Shown: in pieces, positions 8,351 through 17,937 of the stretch | Layout of the letters: every line of letters begins with the position of its first letter | Position numbering within the stretch: the stretch's first letter is position 1 | NCBI GenBank assembly: GCA_002966495.1 | Contig: CP016490.1 | Location: forward strand, 3,348,001-3,412,000 | Reading direction: 5' to 3' | From: Halomonas sp. GFAJ-1 | GTDB taxonomy: Bacteria; Pseudomonadota; Gammaproteobacteria; Pseudomonadales; Halomonadaceae | Length of the DNA stretch: 64,000 nucleotides | The notes under the pieces: model-generated | Told to the model about the DNA's origin: nothing | Databases searched by the model: none | Seen by the model: only the letters and a program-made list of their open reading frames with translations | Program-made: the position numbers and the translations under genes

Positions 8351-9399
8351 TGGTGCTTGAGCGCTATCCAACGCCGCTGCCGATGGCTATCCAGGCCCGC
8401 CTCCAGAAGCATCATAGTACGCAGGGCATCGTCGATATTTACCGGCAGCGGAGCGCTATCACGTAAGGCGGCCGCAACCCCTTGATAGTAAGCAAGGTAG
8501 TTCCCCGGCAGCGTGGGGTGCTCGCGATGCTGAATAGACACGGACTCGCTTTCATCTTCGTTGAGCACCAATGCACCAGGAGCATCCACTCCCCAGTGCG
8601 GGGTAGGTATTTCGCCACCCTTTAAGCGCTCTTCTTGGGGGTCAAGACCATATTTGGTGTAGCTACCTTTGGTGCCGTGGATGCGAAAACGCGGCGTCGG
8701 CTCGGCTACTAGCGTACCGGCACTTAAGCTAACCCGAAAGCCGTCGTACTCCAGCAAAGCGAGGAAATCGTCATCCGCTTTGGCACCGTCACGTCGCATG
8801 GCTAACTCCAGTAAAATGGCGCTAGGCATCCCAAATAGCTCGCAAGCCTGATCTAACAGGTGCGGGCCTAGGTCGTACCAAATACCGCCACCTGGCGTGG
8901 CTTTTTCACGCCAGCGGTCGCGTACTTCAGGGCGAAAGCGATCAAAGCGCGACTCAAACCCTATCATACGCCCCAGCGTGCCTTCCTTTAGCAGCGCCTG
9001 AATGGTCAGAAAGTCGCTATCCCAGCGGCGGTTGTGAAAGACCGATATCAGCCTCTCTTTATCCACCGCTAGGGCTTTTAACTGTTTTGCCTCTGAGAGT
9101 GTCACGGTGAATGGCTTATCGACCACGACATGCTTACCCGCTAAGAGTGCCGCTTTAGCTAAGGGGAAGTGGGTATCGTTTGGGGTGGGAATCACAACTA
9201 GATCAAGGTCTGGTCGCTTACATAGCGCCAGCGCTTGGCTTTCTATTTCCACATTGGGCAGATTCGCCTTCACCTTGTCCGCATCGCTTGAGGAAACCGC
9301 CACTAGATCCAGCCCTTCAGTCGCTTGAATCAGCGGGGCATGGAAGGTTTTGCTTGCGAAGCCATAGCCAACAAGGCCAACGTTGATGATCGCCTTCAT
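8344..9399 (-). CDS. Gfo/Idh/MocA-family NAD(P)-dependent oxidoreductase (YdgJ-like)
   Basis: Sugar- or polyol-type dehydrogenase of the glucose-fructose oxidoreductase family. The N-terminal Rossmann motif is GLVGYGFASKTFHAP (about 8-22), followed by the family signatures VIPTPNDTHFPLAK and VVVDKPFT, where the lysine corresponds to the catalytic EKP lysine. The C-terminal half has a sheet domain with a GGGIWYDLGPHLLDQA segment. Length 351 aa is typical and the pattern resembles E. coli YdgJ. The true substrate cannot be told from sequence. It is convergent with nudE and its stop codon lies in a short tandem repeat. Confidence 0.88.
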   Translation of the reverse strand: MKAIINVGLVGYGFASKTFHAPLIQATEGLDLVAVSSSDADKVKANLPNVEIESQALALCKRPDLDLVVIPTPNDTHFPLAKAALLAGKHVVVDKPFTVTLSEAKQLKALAVDKERLISVFHNRRWDSDFLTIQALLKEGTLGRMIGFESRFDRFRPEVRDRWREKATPGGGIWYDLGPHLLDQACELFGMPSAILLELAMRRDGAKADDDFLALLEYDGFRVSLSAGTLVAEPTPRFRIHGTKGSYTKYGLDPQEERLKGGEIPTPHWGVDAPGALVLNEDESESVSIQHREHPTLPGNYLAYYQGVAAALRDSAPLPVNIDDALRTMMLLEAGLDSHRQRRWIALKHHL

Positions 9400-9434
9400 T
9401 ACAATCCTTAGTTGATTTGACGGTTCACGGTTGG

Positions 9435-9466
9435 CAAAAAGAACAGCCCGTACGAGACGGGCTGTT
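9435..9466 (-). terminator. Terminator of ilvD
   Basis: Perfect 10-bp stem AACAGCCCGT (9442-9451) with ACGGGCTGTT (9457-9466), loop ACGAG, and a T-rich run (CTTTTTG) after it on the minus strand. It lies ten bases past the ilvD stop. Confidence 0.9.
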
Positions 9467-9475
9467 ATGACGCAA

Positions 9476-11320
9476 TTAATCTAGCTTGGAGAGGTCGCGC
9501 ACCGCGCCTTTATCGGCGGAAGTGGCGAGCAGCGCATAGGCTTTTAGCGCGGGAGTCACCTTCCGAGGGCGCTCTTCAACCGGTTTCCAGGCGTCTTTGC
9601 CCTTAGCGTCCATGGCTTCCCGGCGCTTGGTCAGCTCTGCATCACTGAGCTGTACGTTGATGGTGCGGTTAGGAATATCGATCAGGATGGTGTCACCTTG
9701 CTCGACCAAACCAATCGCACCACCTGCCGCGGCTTCAGGAGAGACATGTCCAATCGAGAGACCGGATGTACCACCGGAGAAGCGGCCATCGGTCAGCAGC
9801 GCGCAGGCCTTACCCAAACCTTTCGACTTAAGGTAGGAGGTCGGGTAAAGCATCTCCTGCATACCGGGGCCACCTTTGGGGCCTTCGTAGCGAATGACGA
9901 CCACATCGCCCTCTTTCACTTTGCCATCTAATACGTTGGCAACGGCTTGGTCTTGTGACTCCACCACGTGGGCTTTGCCCTCGAACACCAGAAGAGAGTC
10001 ATCAACGCCTGCCGTTTTCACGACGCAACCATCGAGCGCAATATTGCCATATAGCACGGCCAAGCCGCCTTCGCGGGAAAAGGCATGTTCCAAATCACGA
10101 ATACAGCCCGTGGCGCGGTCACCGTCCAAACTTGGCCAACGAGCGCTTTGCGAAAACGCCGTTTGGGTGGGCACGCCTCCGGGGCCTGCTTTGAAGAACT
10201 CCACGACCTCTGCGCTTGGTGAGCGCATGATATCCCACTCATCCAATGCTGCTTTCAGACTGTCGCCATAAACGGTGGGAACCGATGTATCCAATACTCC
10301 CGCACGGTCGAGCTCGCCCAGAATCGCCATGATGCCCCCGGCGCGGTGAACATCTTCAATATGATACTTCTGGGTATTGGGCGCCACTTTACACAGCTGC
10401 GGCACTTCGCGAGAAAGACGGTCGATATCCGCCATGGAGAAGTCCACCTCGGCTTCTTGGGCGGCGGCCAGAAGATGCAGAATAGTGTTCGTGGAGCCAC
10501 CCATGGCGATATCCAGCGTCATGGCATTTTTAAAGGCGGCTTTGTTACCTATGGCACGGGGCAACAGGTGGACTTCTTCACCTTCGTAGAAACGTTTAGC
10601 GAGTTCGACAATCCGGTGTCCGGCATTTTCAAACAGTCGACGGCGGTCTGAGTGAGTAGCCAGCACCGTGCCATTGCCGGGCAGCGCTAACCCAAGCGCT
10701 TCCATTAAGCAGTTCATGGAATTAGCTGTAAACATACCGGAGCAACTGCCACACGTGGGGCATGCGCTGCGCTCTACTTCGGCAAGGGTTTCATCATCCA
10801 CGCTGTCATCGGCCGCCATTACCATCGCATCAACCAGGTCAAGGCCGTGATCTAACAGCTTTGTTTTACCCGCTTCCATGGGGCCACCGGAAACAAAAAT
10901 GACCGGAATGTTCAGGCGCATCGCGGCCATCAGCATTCCGGGGGTGATTTTGTCGCAGTTGGAAATACACACCAAGGCATCAGCACAGTGTGCGTTGCAC
11001 ATGTACTCAACGCTGTCGGCAATAATATCTCGGCTTGGCAGCGAATAGAGCATGCCATCGTGGCCCATGGCAATGCCGTCATCCACCGCAATGGTGTTGA
11101 ACTCTTTGGCAACACCACCCGCTTTTTCTATCTCACGGGCAGCTAACTGCCCCATGTCTTTTAAGTGAACATGGCCCGGTACAAACTGAGTAAACGAGTT
11201 AGCCACTGCAATAATGGGCTTATGGAAATCGTCATCCTTCATACCCGTAGCACGCCAAAGGGCACGGGCACCGGCCATATTACGGCCAGCAGTGGTAGTA
11301 CGGGAGCGATACTCGGGCAT
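9476..11320 (-). CDS. ilvD: Dihydroxy-acid dehydratase
   Basis: Fe-S enzyme that dehydrates 2,3-dihydroxy acids in isoleucine, valine and pantothenate synthesis. The start at 11320 gives MPEYRSRTTTAGRN, aligned with the conserved E. coli N-terminus, and has AGAGGA just upstream; the frame extends to 11371 but that part is not family sequence. Cluster and active-site cysteines are visible in CISNCDKITPG and CPTCGSCSGMFTANSMN. At 614 aa it is full length. It stands alone, away from other ilv genes, with a strong terminator. Confidence 0.97.
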   Translation of the reverse strand: MPEYRSRTTTAGRNMAGARALWRATGMKDDDFHKPIIAVANSFTQFVPGHVHLKDMGQLAAREIEKAGGVAKEFNTIAVDDGIAMGHDGMLYSLPSRDIIADSVEYMCNAHCADALVCISNCDKITPGMLMAAMRLNIPVIFVSGGPMEAGKTKLLDHGLDLVDAMVMAADDSVDDETLAEVERSACPTCGSCSGMFTANSMNCLMEALGLALPGNGTVLATHSDRRRLFENAGHRIVELAKRFYEGEEVHLLPRAIGNKAAFKNAMTLDIAMGGSTNTILHLLAAAQEAEVDFSMADIDRLSREVPQLCKVAPNTQKYHIEDVHRAGGIMAILGELDRAGVLDTSVPTVYGDSLKAALDEWDIMRSPSAEVVEFFKAGPGGVPTQTAFSQSARWPSLDGDRATGCIRDLEHAFSREGGLAVLYGNIALDGCVVKTAGVDDSLLVFEGKAHVVESQDQAVANVLDGKVKEGDVVVIRYEGPKGGPGMQEMLYPTSYLKSKGLGKACALLTDGRFSGGTSGLSIGHVSPEAAAGGAIGLVEQGDTILIDIPNRTINVQLSDAELTKRREAMDAKGKDAWKPVEERPRKVTPALKAYALLATSADKGAVRDLSKLD

Positions 11321-11480
11321 GGTGTCCTCTACATCTTTATCGTGGCCTGCCACATTCGTGGCAGCAGGCAAATGAATCCAGCGGCTTTGAATTGTGGCAT
11401 GAGCGAACCGTAGAGACTAGATGGTGAGGGCAACCAACACTCACTTTTACACACCTTCGGCCTAATACACTGCATAAAAC

Positions 11481-11500
11481 ATGCCACCCGAAGGTGGCAT
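11481..11500 (-). terminator. Terminator after the chemoreceptor gene
   Basis: Eight-base stem ATGCCACC (11481-11488) with GGTGGCAT (11493-11500). On the minus strand the loop is a stable UUCG tetraloop closed by C-G, followed by GTTTTATG. It lies about 90 bp past the chemoreceptor stop. Confidence 0.7.
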
Positions 11501-11589
11501 GAACGTAGTCGATCTTCTAAACAAAAAGTACCAGCGCTAAGTTACTCCTTCAGGCTCCTCCTATGAACGTTGAGCGGCACATTCATTAA

Positions 11590-13749
11590 TTAAAACTCGT
11601 CCCAGTTCTGCGTGCTTTGAGAGCGGGCGGGCGCAGACGAGGATCTGGCGGCAGGCAAGTTGAGCGATGCTTTACGCAGCGCTTGGTTAACTTGGTTAAG
11701 CTTTTCACGTGCGGCTTGAATGCTTTCTTCCTGGGCACCTTCTAACCGGAACGCGTCAACAACGTTTGCCAACTCGAAGGCTTCTATCGCCAAGTTATCT
11801 GCGGAGGCGGCAATGCTCTGTACCTTCGTCGCATTTTGCTGAGTGACGTTGTCCATTTCGGCAATTGCTGTATTAATCTGCCCAATACCGCTGCTCTGTT
11901 CACTGGAAGCGGTGCTAATCGACTCCATCAACTCACTTACGCGACTCACCTGCTGCATAACGTTTTCGATCGCTTTTTCCGCCTGCTCAACGGCGGTACG
12001 GCCACCGCTTACCTCTTGAGTGGTGCTATCAATCATCTTACGAATTTCTTGTGAAGCGTCCGCACTCCGGCTAGCAAGCATACGTACTTCGCTAGCAACG
12101 ACCGCAAACCCTCGGCCATGCTCACCCGCACGGGCTGCTTCAACAGACGCATTAAGTGCCAAAATATTAGTTTGAAAGGCAATACCGTCGATCACCCCGA
12201 TCATTTCGGTCATTTTTTCGGCACGCTGTGCGATGCGCTGCATCCGTTCAACCAGCTGCTCCATTTGCGCTTGGGTATCGCGGGTACTGACAGCATTCTG
12301 CGCAGCAAGCTCGGTAGCCTGACGGGCATTTTCGGTATTCTGCTGCACCGTTGAGGTCATCTCCTCCATGCTTGAGGCGGTTTGCTGAAGCGATGACGCC
12401 TGCTGCTCCGTGCGCGAGGCAAGCTCTTCGTTTTCAGTGGCAATTTGCTGAACTGCTGGCGTCACCACTGAAACACGGTTTTCTACATCGCCGACAATGC
12501 TCGCTAAGCTAAAGCGCATGGTATCCAAGGAATAGAGCAGCTCGCCTAACTCATCATTCGTTTGACGACGCTCCCGCGCGGCAAGGTTGCCCGCCGCAAT
12601 TTGAAACGTCATGTGCCGCGCGCCTGCTAAACTGCGAAATACCGATTTGAGAATGACAAAACTAAGCCCCACCATCACCAATAGCCCTACCGCCATCAAC
12701 ACCAGCTGAGCAATCAGCATTTGCTGACGCCCCTGCTTCGCCTCAGCCACTAGCGCTTCGGCATTAACGCGCTCTTGGCTAACGAGCTGGCTAATCGCCT
12801 CGCGAAGTATTTCGGTGGTTGGCTGAACGCTGTCGTTAAAAGCTTCAAACGCTGCAAACCCATTGGCTTCCATGACAGCAGCAAGCGCTCTATCAATACC
12901 GCTGCGCCAAGTGACCACCGCAGCATCAAACGCTTGTACACTCTCTTCCCCCGAATCATTGTCAGCAAGGTACTCACCCCACAACCTTTCAATGACTTGG
13001 GTATGCCCACCCGTTGTGTCGGCAACAGCCTCTAAATCAACCCGCCTTGGATTGCGAATAGCAGGTTCAATCACTTCAACCGCCTGCCCTACATGCCGCT
13101 CGATACGCTGAAGATTCGTTACGGCCTCGAGGCCAGAACGGTTCAGTGTTTCCAAGCGATCCCCTGACTGCACCAAACCAAAAATCCCTAACCCACCAGC
13201 CAATGCCAGCAGTAGCAGCGAGGCAATAACCATGCCGGTGAGCTTAGCTTTTAAACTGGTTAGCTGAAAACGCGTAAAAAAACCGCCAATCCCACGGCGT
13301 TTTAGCTGCCCTTCTGAAAGCGTATAGCGGCGAGACTTACCCTTCTCACGAATCTCGGCGTACACTCTTTCGGCCAAAGCAATACGCTTCGGCGAAGCTT
13401 TGCGCCGTAATGAGGTATAACCAACAATGCGATCTCCATCCCTTAGTGGTGCGACAGTGGCATTAACCCAGTAGTGATCGCCGTTTTGACGACGATTTTT
13501 GACTGTCCCCTGCCAAGTACCACCAGCCTGTATAGTTTTCCAAAAATCAGCATAGGCCGCTTCTGGCATATCTGGGTGGCGAATCAGGTTGTGAGGCGCC
13601 CCCATCAACTCATCTCGCGTATAGCCACTAACTTCCACAAACGCAGCGTTTGCGTAAGTCACATTGCCTTTTAAGTCAGAACGAGAAATTAAAACCGTTT
13701 CATCGTCCAGCGCGTATTCACGTTGCGTGATGGGTTGATTATTACGCAT
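11590..13749 (-). CDS. Aer-like PAS chemoreceptor with CheR/CheB tether
   Basis: Methyl-accepting chemotaxis protein, probably for energy or oxygen taxis. Order: an N-terminal PAS domain close to Aer (YTRDELMGAPHNLIRHPDMP, VKNRRQNGDHYWV; about 15-115), a basic linker, transmembrane helix about 168-190, a periplasmic helical region about 195-335, a second helix about 340-365, HAMP, and a long signalling coiled coil with the conserved hairpin tip IDGIAFQTNILALNASVEAA. The last five residues are NWDEF, matching the C-terminal pentapeptide that binds CheR and CheB in high-abundance receptors. FAD binding is inferred from the Aer-like PAS. GGGGA precedes the ATG. Confidence 0.92.
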   Translation of the reverse strand: MRNNQPITQREYALDDETVLISRSDLKGNVTYANAAFVEVSGYTRDELMGAPHNLIRHPDMPEAAYADFWKTIQAGGTWQGTVKNRRQNGDHYWVNATVAPLRDGDRIVGYTSLRRKASPKRIALAERVYAEIREKGKSRRYTLSEGQLKRRGIGGFFTRFQLTSLKAKLTGMVIASLLLLALAGGLGIFGLVQSGDRLETLNRSGLEAVTNLQRIERHVGQAVEVIEPAIRNPRRVDLEAVADTTGGHTQVIERLWGEYLADNDSGEESVQAFDAAVVTWRSGIDRALAAVMEANGFAAFEAFNDSVQPTTEILREAISQLVSQERVNAEALVAEAKQGRQQMLIAQLVLMAVGLLVMVGLSFVILKSVFRSLAGARHMTFQIAAGNLAARERRQTNDELGELLYSLDTMRFSLASIVGDVENRVSVVTPAVQQIATENEELASRTEQQASSLQQTASSMEEMTSTVQQNTENARQATELAAQNAVSTRDTQAQMEQLVERMQRIAQRAEKMTEMIGVIDGIAFQTNILALNASVEAARAGEHGRGFAVVASEVRMLASRSADASQEIRKMIDSTTQEVSGGRTAVEQAEKAIENVMQQVSRVSELMESISTASSEQSSGIGQINTAIAEMDNVTQQNATKVQSIAASADNLAIEAFELANVVDAFRLEGAQEESIQAAREKLNQVNQALRKASLNLPAARSSSAPARSQSTQNWDEF

Positions 13750-13867
13750 TCAGGTTCCCCAGGGTTATAATTTAGAAACTGCTGAAAGCTTTTTCGCGAA
13801 TCAGGAGCTCTTTTATATTGGCAGGTATTATCCTGTGTCTTCTCTTAATTTAACTAGTAAACAAATG

Positions 13868-13900
13868 TAAAAAAGCGCCATTCTTTATAGAATGGCGCTT
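13868..13900 (-). terminator. Terminator of lon
   Basis: Perfect 12-bp stem AAGCGCCATTCT (13873-13884) with AGAATGGCGCTT (13889-13900), loop TTAT; on the minus strand it runs into six T residues. It lies 35 bp past the lon stop. Confidence 0.92.
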
Positions 13901-13934
13901 GATTTAAACGGTCGAATTATAAACTAAGTCTTAG

Positions 13935-16412
13935 CTAGCTAAACACTACGTTAGCGACATCACGGTAACGGTTGGCAAAGTGTACCGTCATGCCCTCTTT
14001 TAAATAGTCGGGTAACTCTTCATAGTCCCGGCGATTAGCGTCAGGCAAAATCACCTCGAAAATATCGCTACGCCGTGCGGCAATGATTTTTTCACGGATT
14101 CCTCCTACGGGTAGCACCTGCCCAGTTAGTGTCAGCTCTCCGGTCATGGCTAGCGGCCGCTTAATTGCCTGATGCTTGGCCAGCGAAAGTAGTGCCGTCG
14201 TCATCGTTACCCCGGCAGAGGGGCCATCTTTGGGTGTGGCGCCTTCAGGTACGTGAAGGTGCACAAATGCGGAGTCAAAAAAGTCCGCATCCGCGCCATA
14301 CTCAGCCAAATGGCCCAAGGTGTAGCTATAGGCGATATTAGCGGACTCTTTCATTACATCGCCCAGCTTACCGGTGAGTTTAAACCCGCGGTCTAGGGCG
14401 TGCACTTTACCGGCTTCAATCGGCAATGTGGCGCCTCCCATGGAGGTCCAGGCAAGCCCGGTGACCACCCCTTCACCTTTAAGCACTTTTTCTTTACGGA
14501 AAAGGGGCGCACCTAAAAATTCTTCCAGGTTTTTAACCGAAATTTTTACCGTCTCTAGCTTCTCTTCTAACAGCTTAACTGCCGCCTTACGCACAATACG
14601 GTGTAGCTGTTTTTCTAACTGACGAACACCCGCTTCCCGGGCGTAGCCGTCAATCACCTGTTTAAGCGCAGCGTCGGTTAAGTTAATGCGCTTTTTCGGC
14701 AAATTGTCGCGCTTAAGCAGCTTAGGCCAAAGGTGGTGTTTAGCAATCTGCAGCTTCTCTTCAGCGATATAGCCTGACAAGCGTATCTGCTCCATACGGT
14801 CCAACAACGGGGCTGGGATAGAGTCCAAGGTATTGGCCGTACACACGAACAGAACCTTGGAAAGATCCATTCGCACGTCCAGATAGTGATCAAGAAAGTC
14901 GACGTTTTGCTCAGGGTCTAGCACTTCAAGCAACGCAGAGGCAGGGTCACCCTGAAACGATTGGCCGAGCTTGTCAATCTCATCCAGCATAATCACTGGG
15001 TTTTCAACTTCAACTTCTTTAAAGGCTTGCACCAGCTTGCCGGGCATGGCACCTACATAGGTGCGTCGGTGGCCCTTAATTTCAGCTTCATCGCGCATAC
15101 CACCCACTGAAAAACGATAAAACTCACGGCCAAGCGCTTCAGCAATCGAGCGTCCTATTGAGGTTTTACCCACTCCTGGCGGGCCAACCAACAGCACAAT
15201 AGAGCCACCTACATCGCCTTTAAAAGTACCTTCCGCGAGGAATTCAATAATTCGCTCTTTAACGTCTTTCAAACCATCGTGATCGCGGTCTAGCACCTCA
15301 CGGGCTGTAGCAAGGTCTAGCTTATCCTGGCTGGTGACACCCCAAGGCAGTGACGTTAGCCAGTCTAAATAGTTACGCGTTGTGCCGTACTCTGGAGAGC
15401 CGGTTTCCAGCACGCTGAGCTTATTTAGTTCGTCGTCAATGCGGCTCTGGACGCGTTCAGGCACGACCAGCGACTCCAGGCGCTGCTTGAAGGTATCAAC
15501 ATCGTTTTCGCGGTCGTCTTTTGAGATGCCTAGCTCGCGCTGAATGACCTTCAGCTGCTCACGCAGGAAGAACTCTCGCTGGCGCTCCTGCATCTGGGCA
15601 TTCACCTGCTCACTGATCTCGCCCTGCAACAGCGCCACATCAATCTCTTTACGCAGCAGCGGCAACACTTTCTGCATCCGCTCTTCCACCGACAGGGTGG
15701 CCAGCACATCCTGAAGCTCTGGGCCTTTAGCGGAGGTAATGGCAGCGGCAAAATCGGTCAATGGCCCTGGTTGATGAGGGCTAAAGCGGTTGAGATAGTG
15801 TTTTAACTCTTCGCCATAGAGCGGGTTAATCGGCAGCAGCTCTTTAATGCCGTTGATAATCGCCATGGCATAAGCACGGGTCTCTTCATTCTCCGCGTCA
15901 ACCGGCTCTTTTGGGTAAGTCACTTCAACTAAATAGGGCGGCTCTTTGGAAAGCCAGCGGGTAATTTTAAAACGCTGCAGCCCCTGAGCGATAAACTGGA
16001 TCTGCTGATCCTCGCTCTTGAGCTTATGTACTTTGACGGCAGTCCCAATCGCGGGAAAACGGTCATGGTCAAGCGAATCCACGCCCTGCTCACCGACAAA
16101 CGCAACCCCAATGGTGTGGTGCGGTGTGTTGCCCACTCGACGCATGGTCTCTTCCCAGCGCTCACGGTTAATAACCAACGGCTGGACTTGAGCAGGAAAG
16201 AAAGGACGATTATGAATCGGTAGGAGATAAATACGCTCTGGCAGCATTTCGCTGGCAGGCACCAGCGAATTTACCCGTTCGCCGTCGGAACGGTGCTCTT
16301 TATTTTCAGAGAGCGTTTCACTTTCAGAGGGCTCTTGGTGGGACTCTTGTGGCTCGCCATCGGTTAGCCAATCAAGATCTTCGTGATCGCGGTCGTAATC
16401 TTGGTCGCTCAT
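13935..16412 (-). CDS. lon: ATP-dependent Lon-family protease, atypical N-terminus
   Basis: AAA+ serine protease that degrades misfolded and regulatory proteins. The ATPase part has Walker A GPPGVGKTS (about 412-420) and Walker B IMLDEIDK; the protease domain has the catalytic serine in PKDGPSAGVTM (about 733) and a downstream lysine near 776. The start at 16412 has GGAGGG next to the ATG. The first 60 residues are acidic and low in complexity, and the substrate-binding domain opens with ERIYLLPIHNRPFFPAQVQP instead of the usual LPLLPLRDVVVYP pattern. This resembles the second Lon-type protease found in some Pseudomonas, so it may be a paralogue of the main Lon. Confidence 0.9.
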   Translation of the reverse strand: MSDQDYDRDHEDLDWLTDGEPQESHQEPSESETLSENKEHRSDGERVNSLVPASEMLPERIYLLPIHNRPFFPAQVQPLVINRERWEETMRRVGNTPHHTIGVAFVGEQGVDSLDHDRFPAIGTAVKVHKLKSEDQQIQFIAQGLQRFKITRWLSKEPPYLVEVTYPKEPVDAENEETRAYAMAIINGIKELLPINPLYGEELKHYLNRFSPHQPGPLTDFAAAITSAKGPELQDVLATLSVEERMQKVLPLLRKEIDVALLQGEISEQVNAQMQERQREFFLREQLKVIQRELGISKDDRENDVDTFKQRLESLVVPERVQSRIDDELNKLSVLETGSPEYGTTRNYLDWLTSLPWGVTSQDKLDLATAREVLDRDHDGLKDVKERIIEFLAEGTFKGDVGGSIVLLVGPPGVGKTSIGRSIAEALGREFYRFSVGGMRDEAEIKGHRRTYVGAMPGKLVQAFKEVEVENPVIMLDEIDKLGQSFQGDPASALLEVLDPEQNVDFLDHYLDVRMDLSKVLFVCTANTLDSIPAPLLDRMEQIRLSGYIAEEKLQIAKHHLWPKLLKRDNLPKKRINLTDAALKQVIDGYAREAGVRQLEKQLHRIVRKAAVKLLEEKLETVKISVKNLEEFLGAPLFRKEKVLKGEGVVTGLAWTSMGGATLPIEAGKVHALDRGFKLTGKLGDVMKESANIAYSYTLGHLAEYGADADFFDSAFVHLHVPEGATPKDGPSAGVTMTTALLSLAKHQAIKRPLAMTGELTLTGQVLPVGGIREKIIAARRSDIFEVILPDANRRDYEELPDYLKEGMTVHFANRYRDVANVVFS

Positions 16413-16534
16413 GCGCCCTCCAATCCACAGTAACAAGCAACAGTCACTAGCAACTGTCACTGCTTGATATGCCTTGTGGAATGCGGGCACAAAGCCAAAA
16501 CTTCAACCCTTTACGATGGCTTAAAGCAATACAG

Positions 16535-17788
16535 TTACGGCCATAAAGCGGGTATCGGCCGACCGTTTACCCGCCACCCCCCTCGTACCACGTCAAACTG
16601 CAGCTCTCGGGTTCCCAGCGGCAGGCCTAGCCATAGCGCAGCTACGGTAGGGGCATCATGCCAAATAAAATCGCCGTCGATACGCTCAAGCCAACGTGCT
16701 CGCTCCTCAGGCTTTTCTAGGGCCGCAATACTTAGTTCATTAAGATTGCGAGCATCAAAAAACAGCGCGCCATCCGCCTCAACGCTCAGCCCCAATAACG
16801 GGCTGTCAATGATGACGACCGGCACATCCAAGCGAGGCGAATCGCTTAATACTTGCAGCAAGTCTGGCTCCAAACGGGCCAGTAATCCTTCTGCCATCGG
16901 CAAGCTGGTATCTCCCCAGGCAGCCTCTTGGCGTAAACGCCGAATAGTTTGCCGCACGGCATCCGCGTTAAGGCGAGAAAGCTCTGCTTCCACTCTGCCG
17001 CTAAACAGAGGTGTTTCAGGGGCTTCACTGGGCACGCGCACTTCACCCACAATAAGCTCGCCTTTAAGGCGCAGCTCACTCTCATCAAGCACCATATAGC
17101 TGTGCACATCCAGAGGCGCTACCTGAACATCATAAGCGGGATAACGCATCGCTAAGTTTTCGATATGCAGATGGTCGCGCTGGGCAAAATGGTAGGCATC
17201 TTCAATGTAGGTATAGCGACTTTCCAATACGCTAGGGCCAAGGGTTAGCTGGGCCAGCCCATCCGTTAAGGTTAATTGATCCAGCAGCACGCGGGTATGC
17301 CAATCACCAAATACGCCTTCAAGACGTATGCGCGCACCGCGCACGTCTAGCTCGCGGCCATTTTGTTGAATAACAAACGGGGCCAGTGCTAACCGCAGCT
17401 CGCTATAACCGCTGAGCGTATGATAACGGCCCTGCCAGCGAGGCACTGAAGGCGCTGATACTTCACCCACCGCTTTTTGCAGAACGCTATCTAAGCGCGG
17501 CAGTATTGTGCCCTCCACATCGGTACTTAAAATTCCATGGCGCGCACGGTAGCTTATCTCTAGTCGCCAAGGACGACCAAGCAGCGGCGAAAGCAATAAA
17601 CTTCCCTGCGATGTTAACCATCCTTGGTGGCTTTCCGTACGGCTCACCCGCCACTCCCCCCGTGCCTCGAGGTCTTCAAGCGCTTGGCGAAGGCTGCGCT
17701 CAAACAGCACGCTCGAAAGCAGTTGCGCCACCATCCATGCAACAGCGATGACGGCGAGAACGGGAGCGATCAGACGTTCCTTGCGCAT
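16535..17788 (-). CDS. DUF945 (YdgA-like) family protein
   Basis: Protein of 417 aa with one N-terminal membrane segment (about 7-27) and a long periplasmic beta-rich region, in the style of the DUF945/YdgA family, which has no settled function. Features supporting this are the short charged N-terminus (MRKER), the single hydrophobic anchor, a motif resembling the family start (SHQGWLTSQGSLLLSP), and a C-terminal part on ligand-independent beta strands (VEADGALFFDARNLNELS). It is flanked by lon and pgpA on the same strand with gaps above 120 bp. Confidence 0.65.
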   Translation of the reverse strand: MRKERLIAPVLAVIAVAWMVAQLLSSVLFERSLRQALEDLEARGEWRVSRTESHQGWLTSQGSLLLSPLLGRPWRLEISYRARHGILSTDVEGTILPRLDSVLQKAVGEVSAPSVPRWQGRYHTLSGYSELRLALAPFVIQQNGRELDVRGARIRLEGVFGDWHTRVLLDQLTLTDGLAQLTLGPSVLESRYTYIEDAYHFAQRDHLHIENLAMRYPAYDVQVAPLDVHSYMVLDESELRLKGELIVGEVRVPSEAPETPLFSGRVEAELSRLNADAVRQTIRRLRQEAAWGDTSLPMAEGLLARLEPDLLQVLSDSPRLDVPVVIIDSPLLGLSVEADGALFFDARNLNELSIAALEKPEERARWLERIDGDFIWHDAPTVAALWLGLPLGTRELQFDVVRGGWRVNGRPIPALWP

Positions 17789-17877
17789 GCCCTCTCCTTT
17801 AACAGCCCAAAATGGCGAGCAGAGCCAACGTTACCTATCTGTTCAGGCCAGCACAGTTAAAACAATCAGCCCAAAAA

Positions 17878-17937
17878 GTACATGTAAACCCAGTACAACC
17901 CAAGCTCTTGCAGCCAAACCTAGTGCAGCCAAAACCA
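17878..17937. repeat. Degenerate 15-bp tandem repeat over the pgpA stop codon
   Basis: On the minus strand four adjacent 15-base units can be aligned: TGGTTTTGGCTGCAC, TAGGTTTGGCTGCAA, GAGCTTGGGTTGTAC and TGGGTTTACATGTAC. The pgpA stop codon (TAG) is the start of the second unit, so the last codons of the gene are themselves a repeat unit. Less certain copies may extend to about 17850. Confidence 0.6.
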
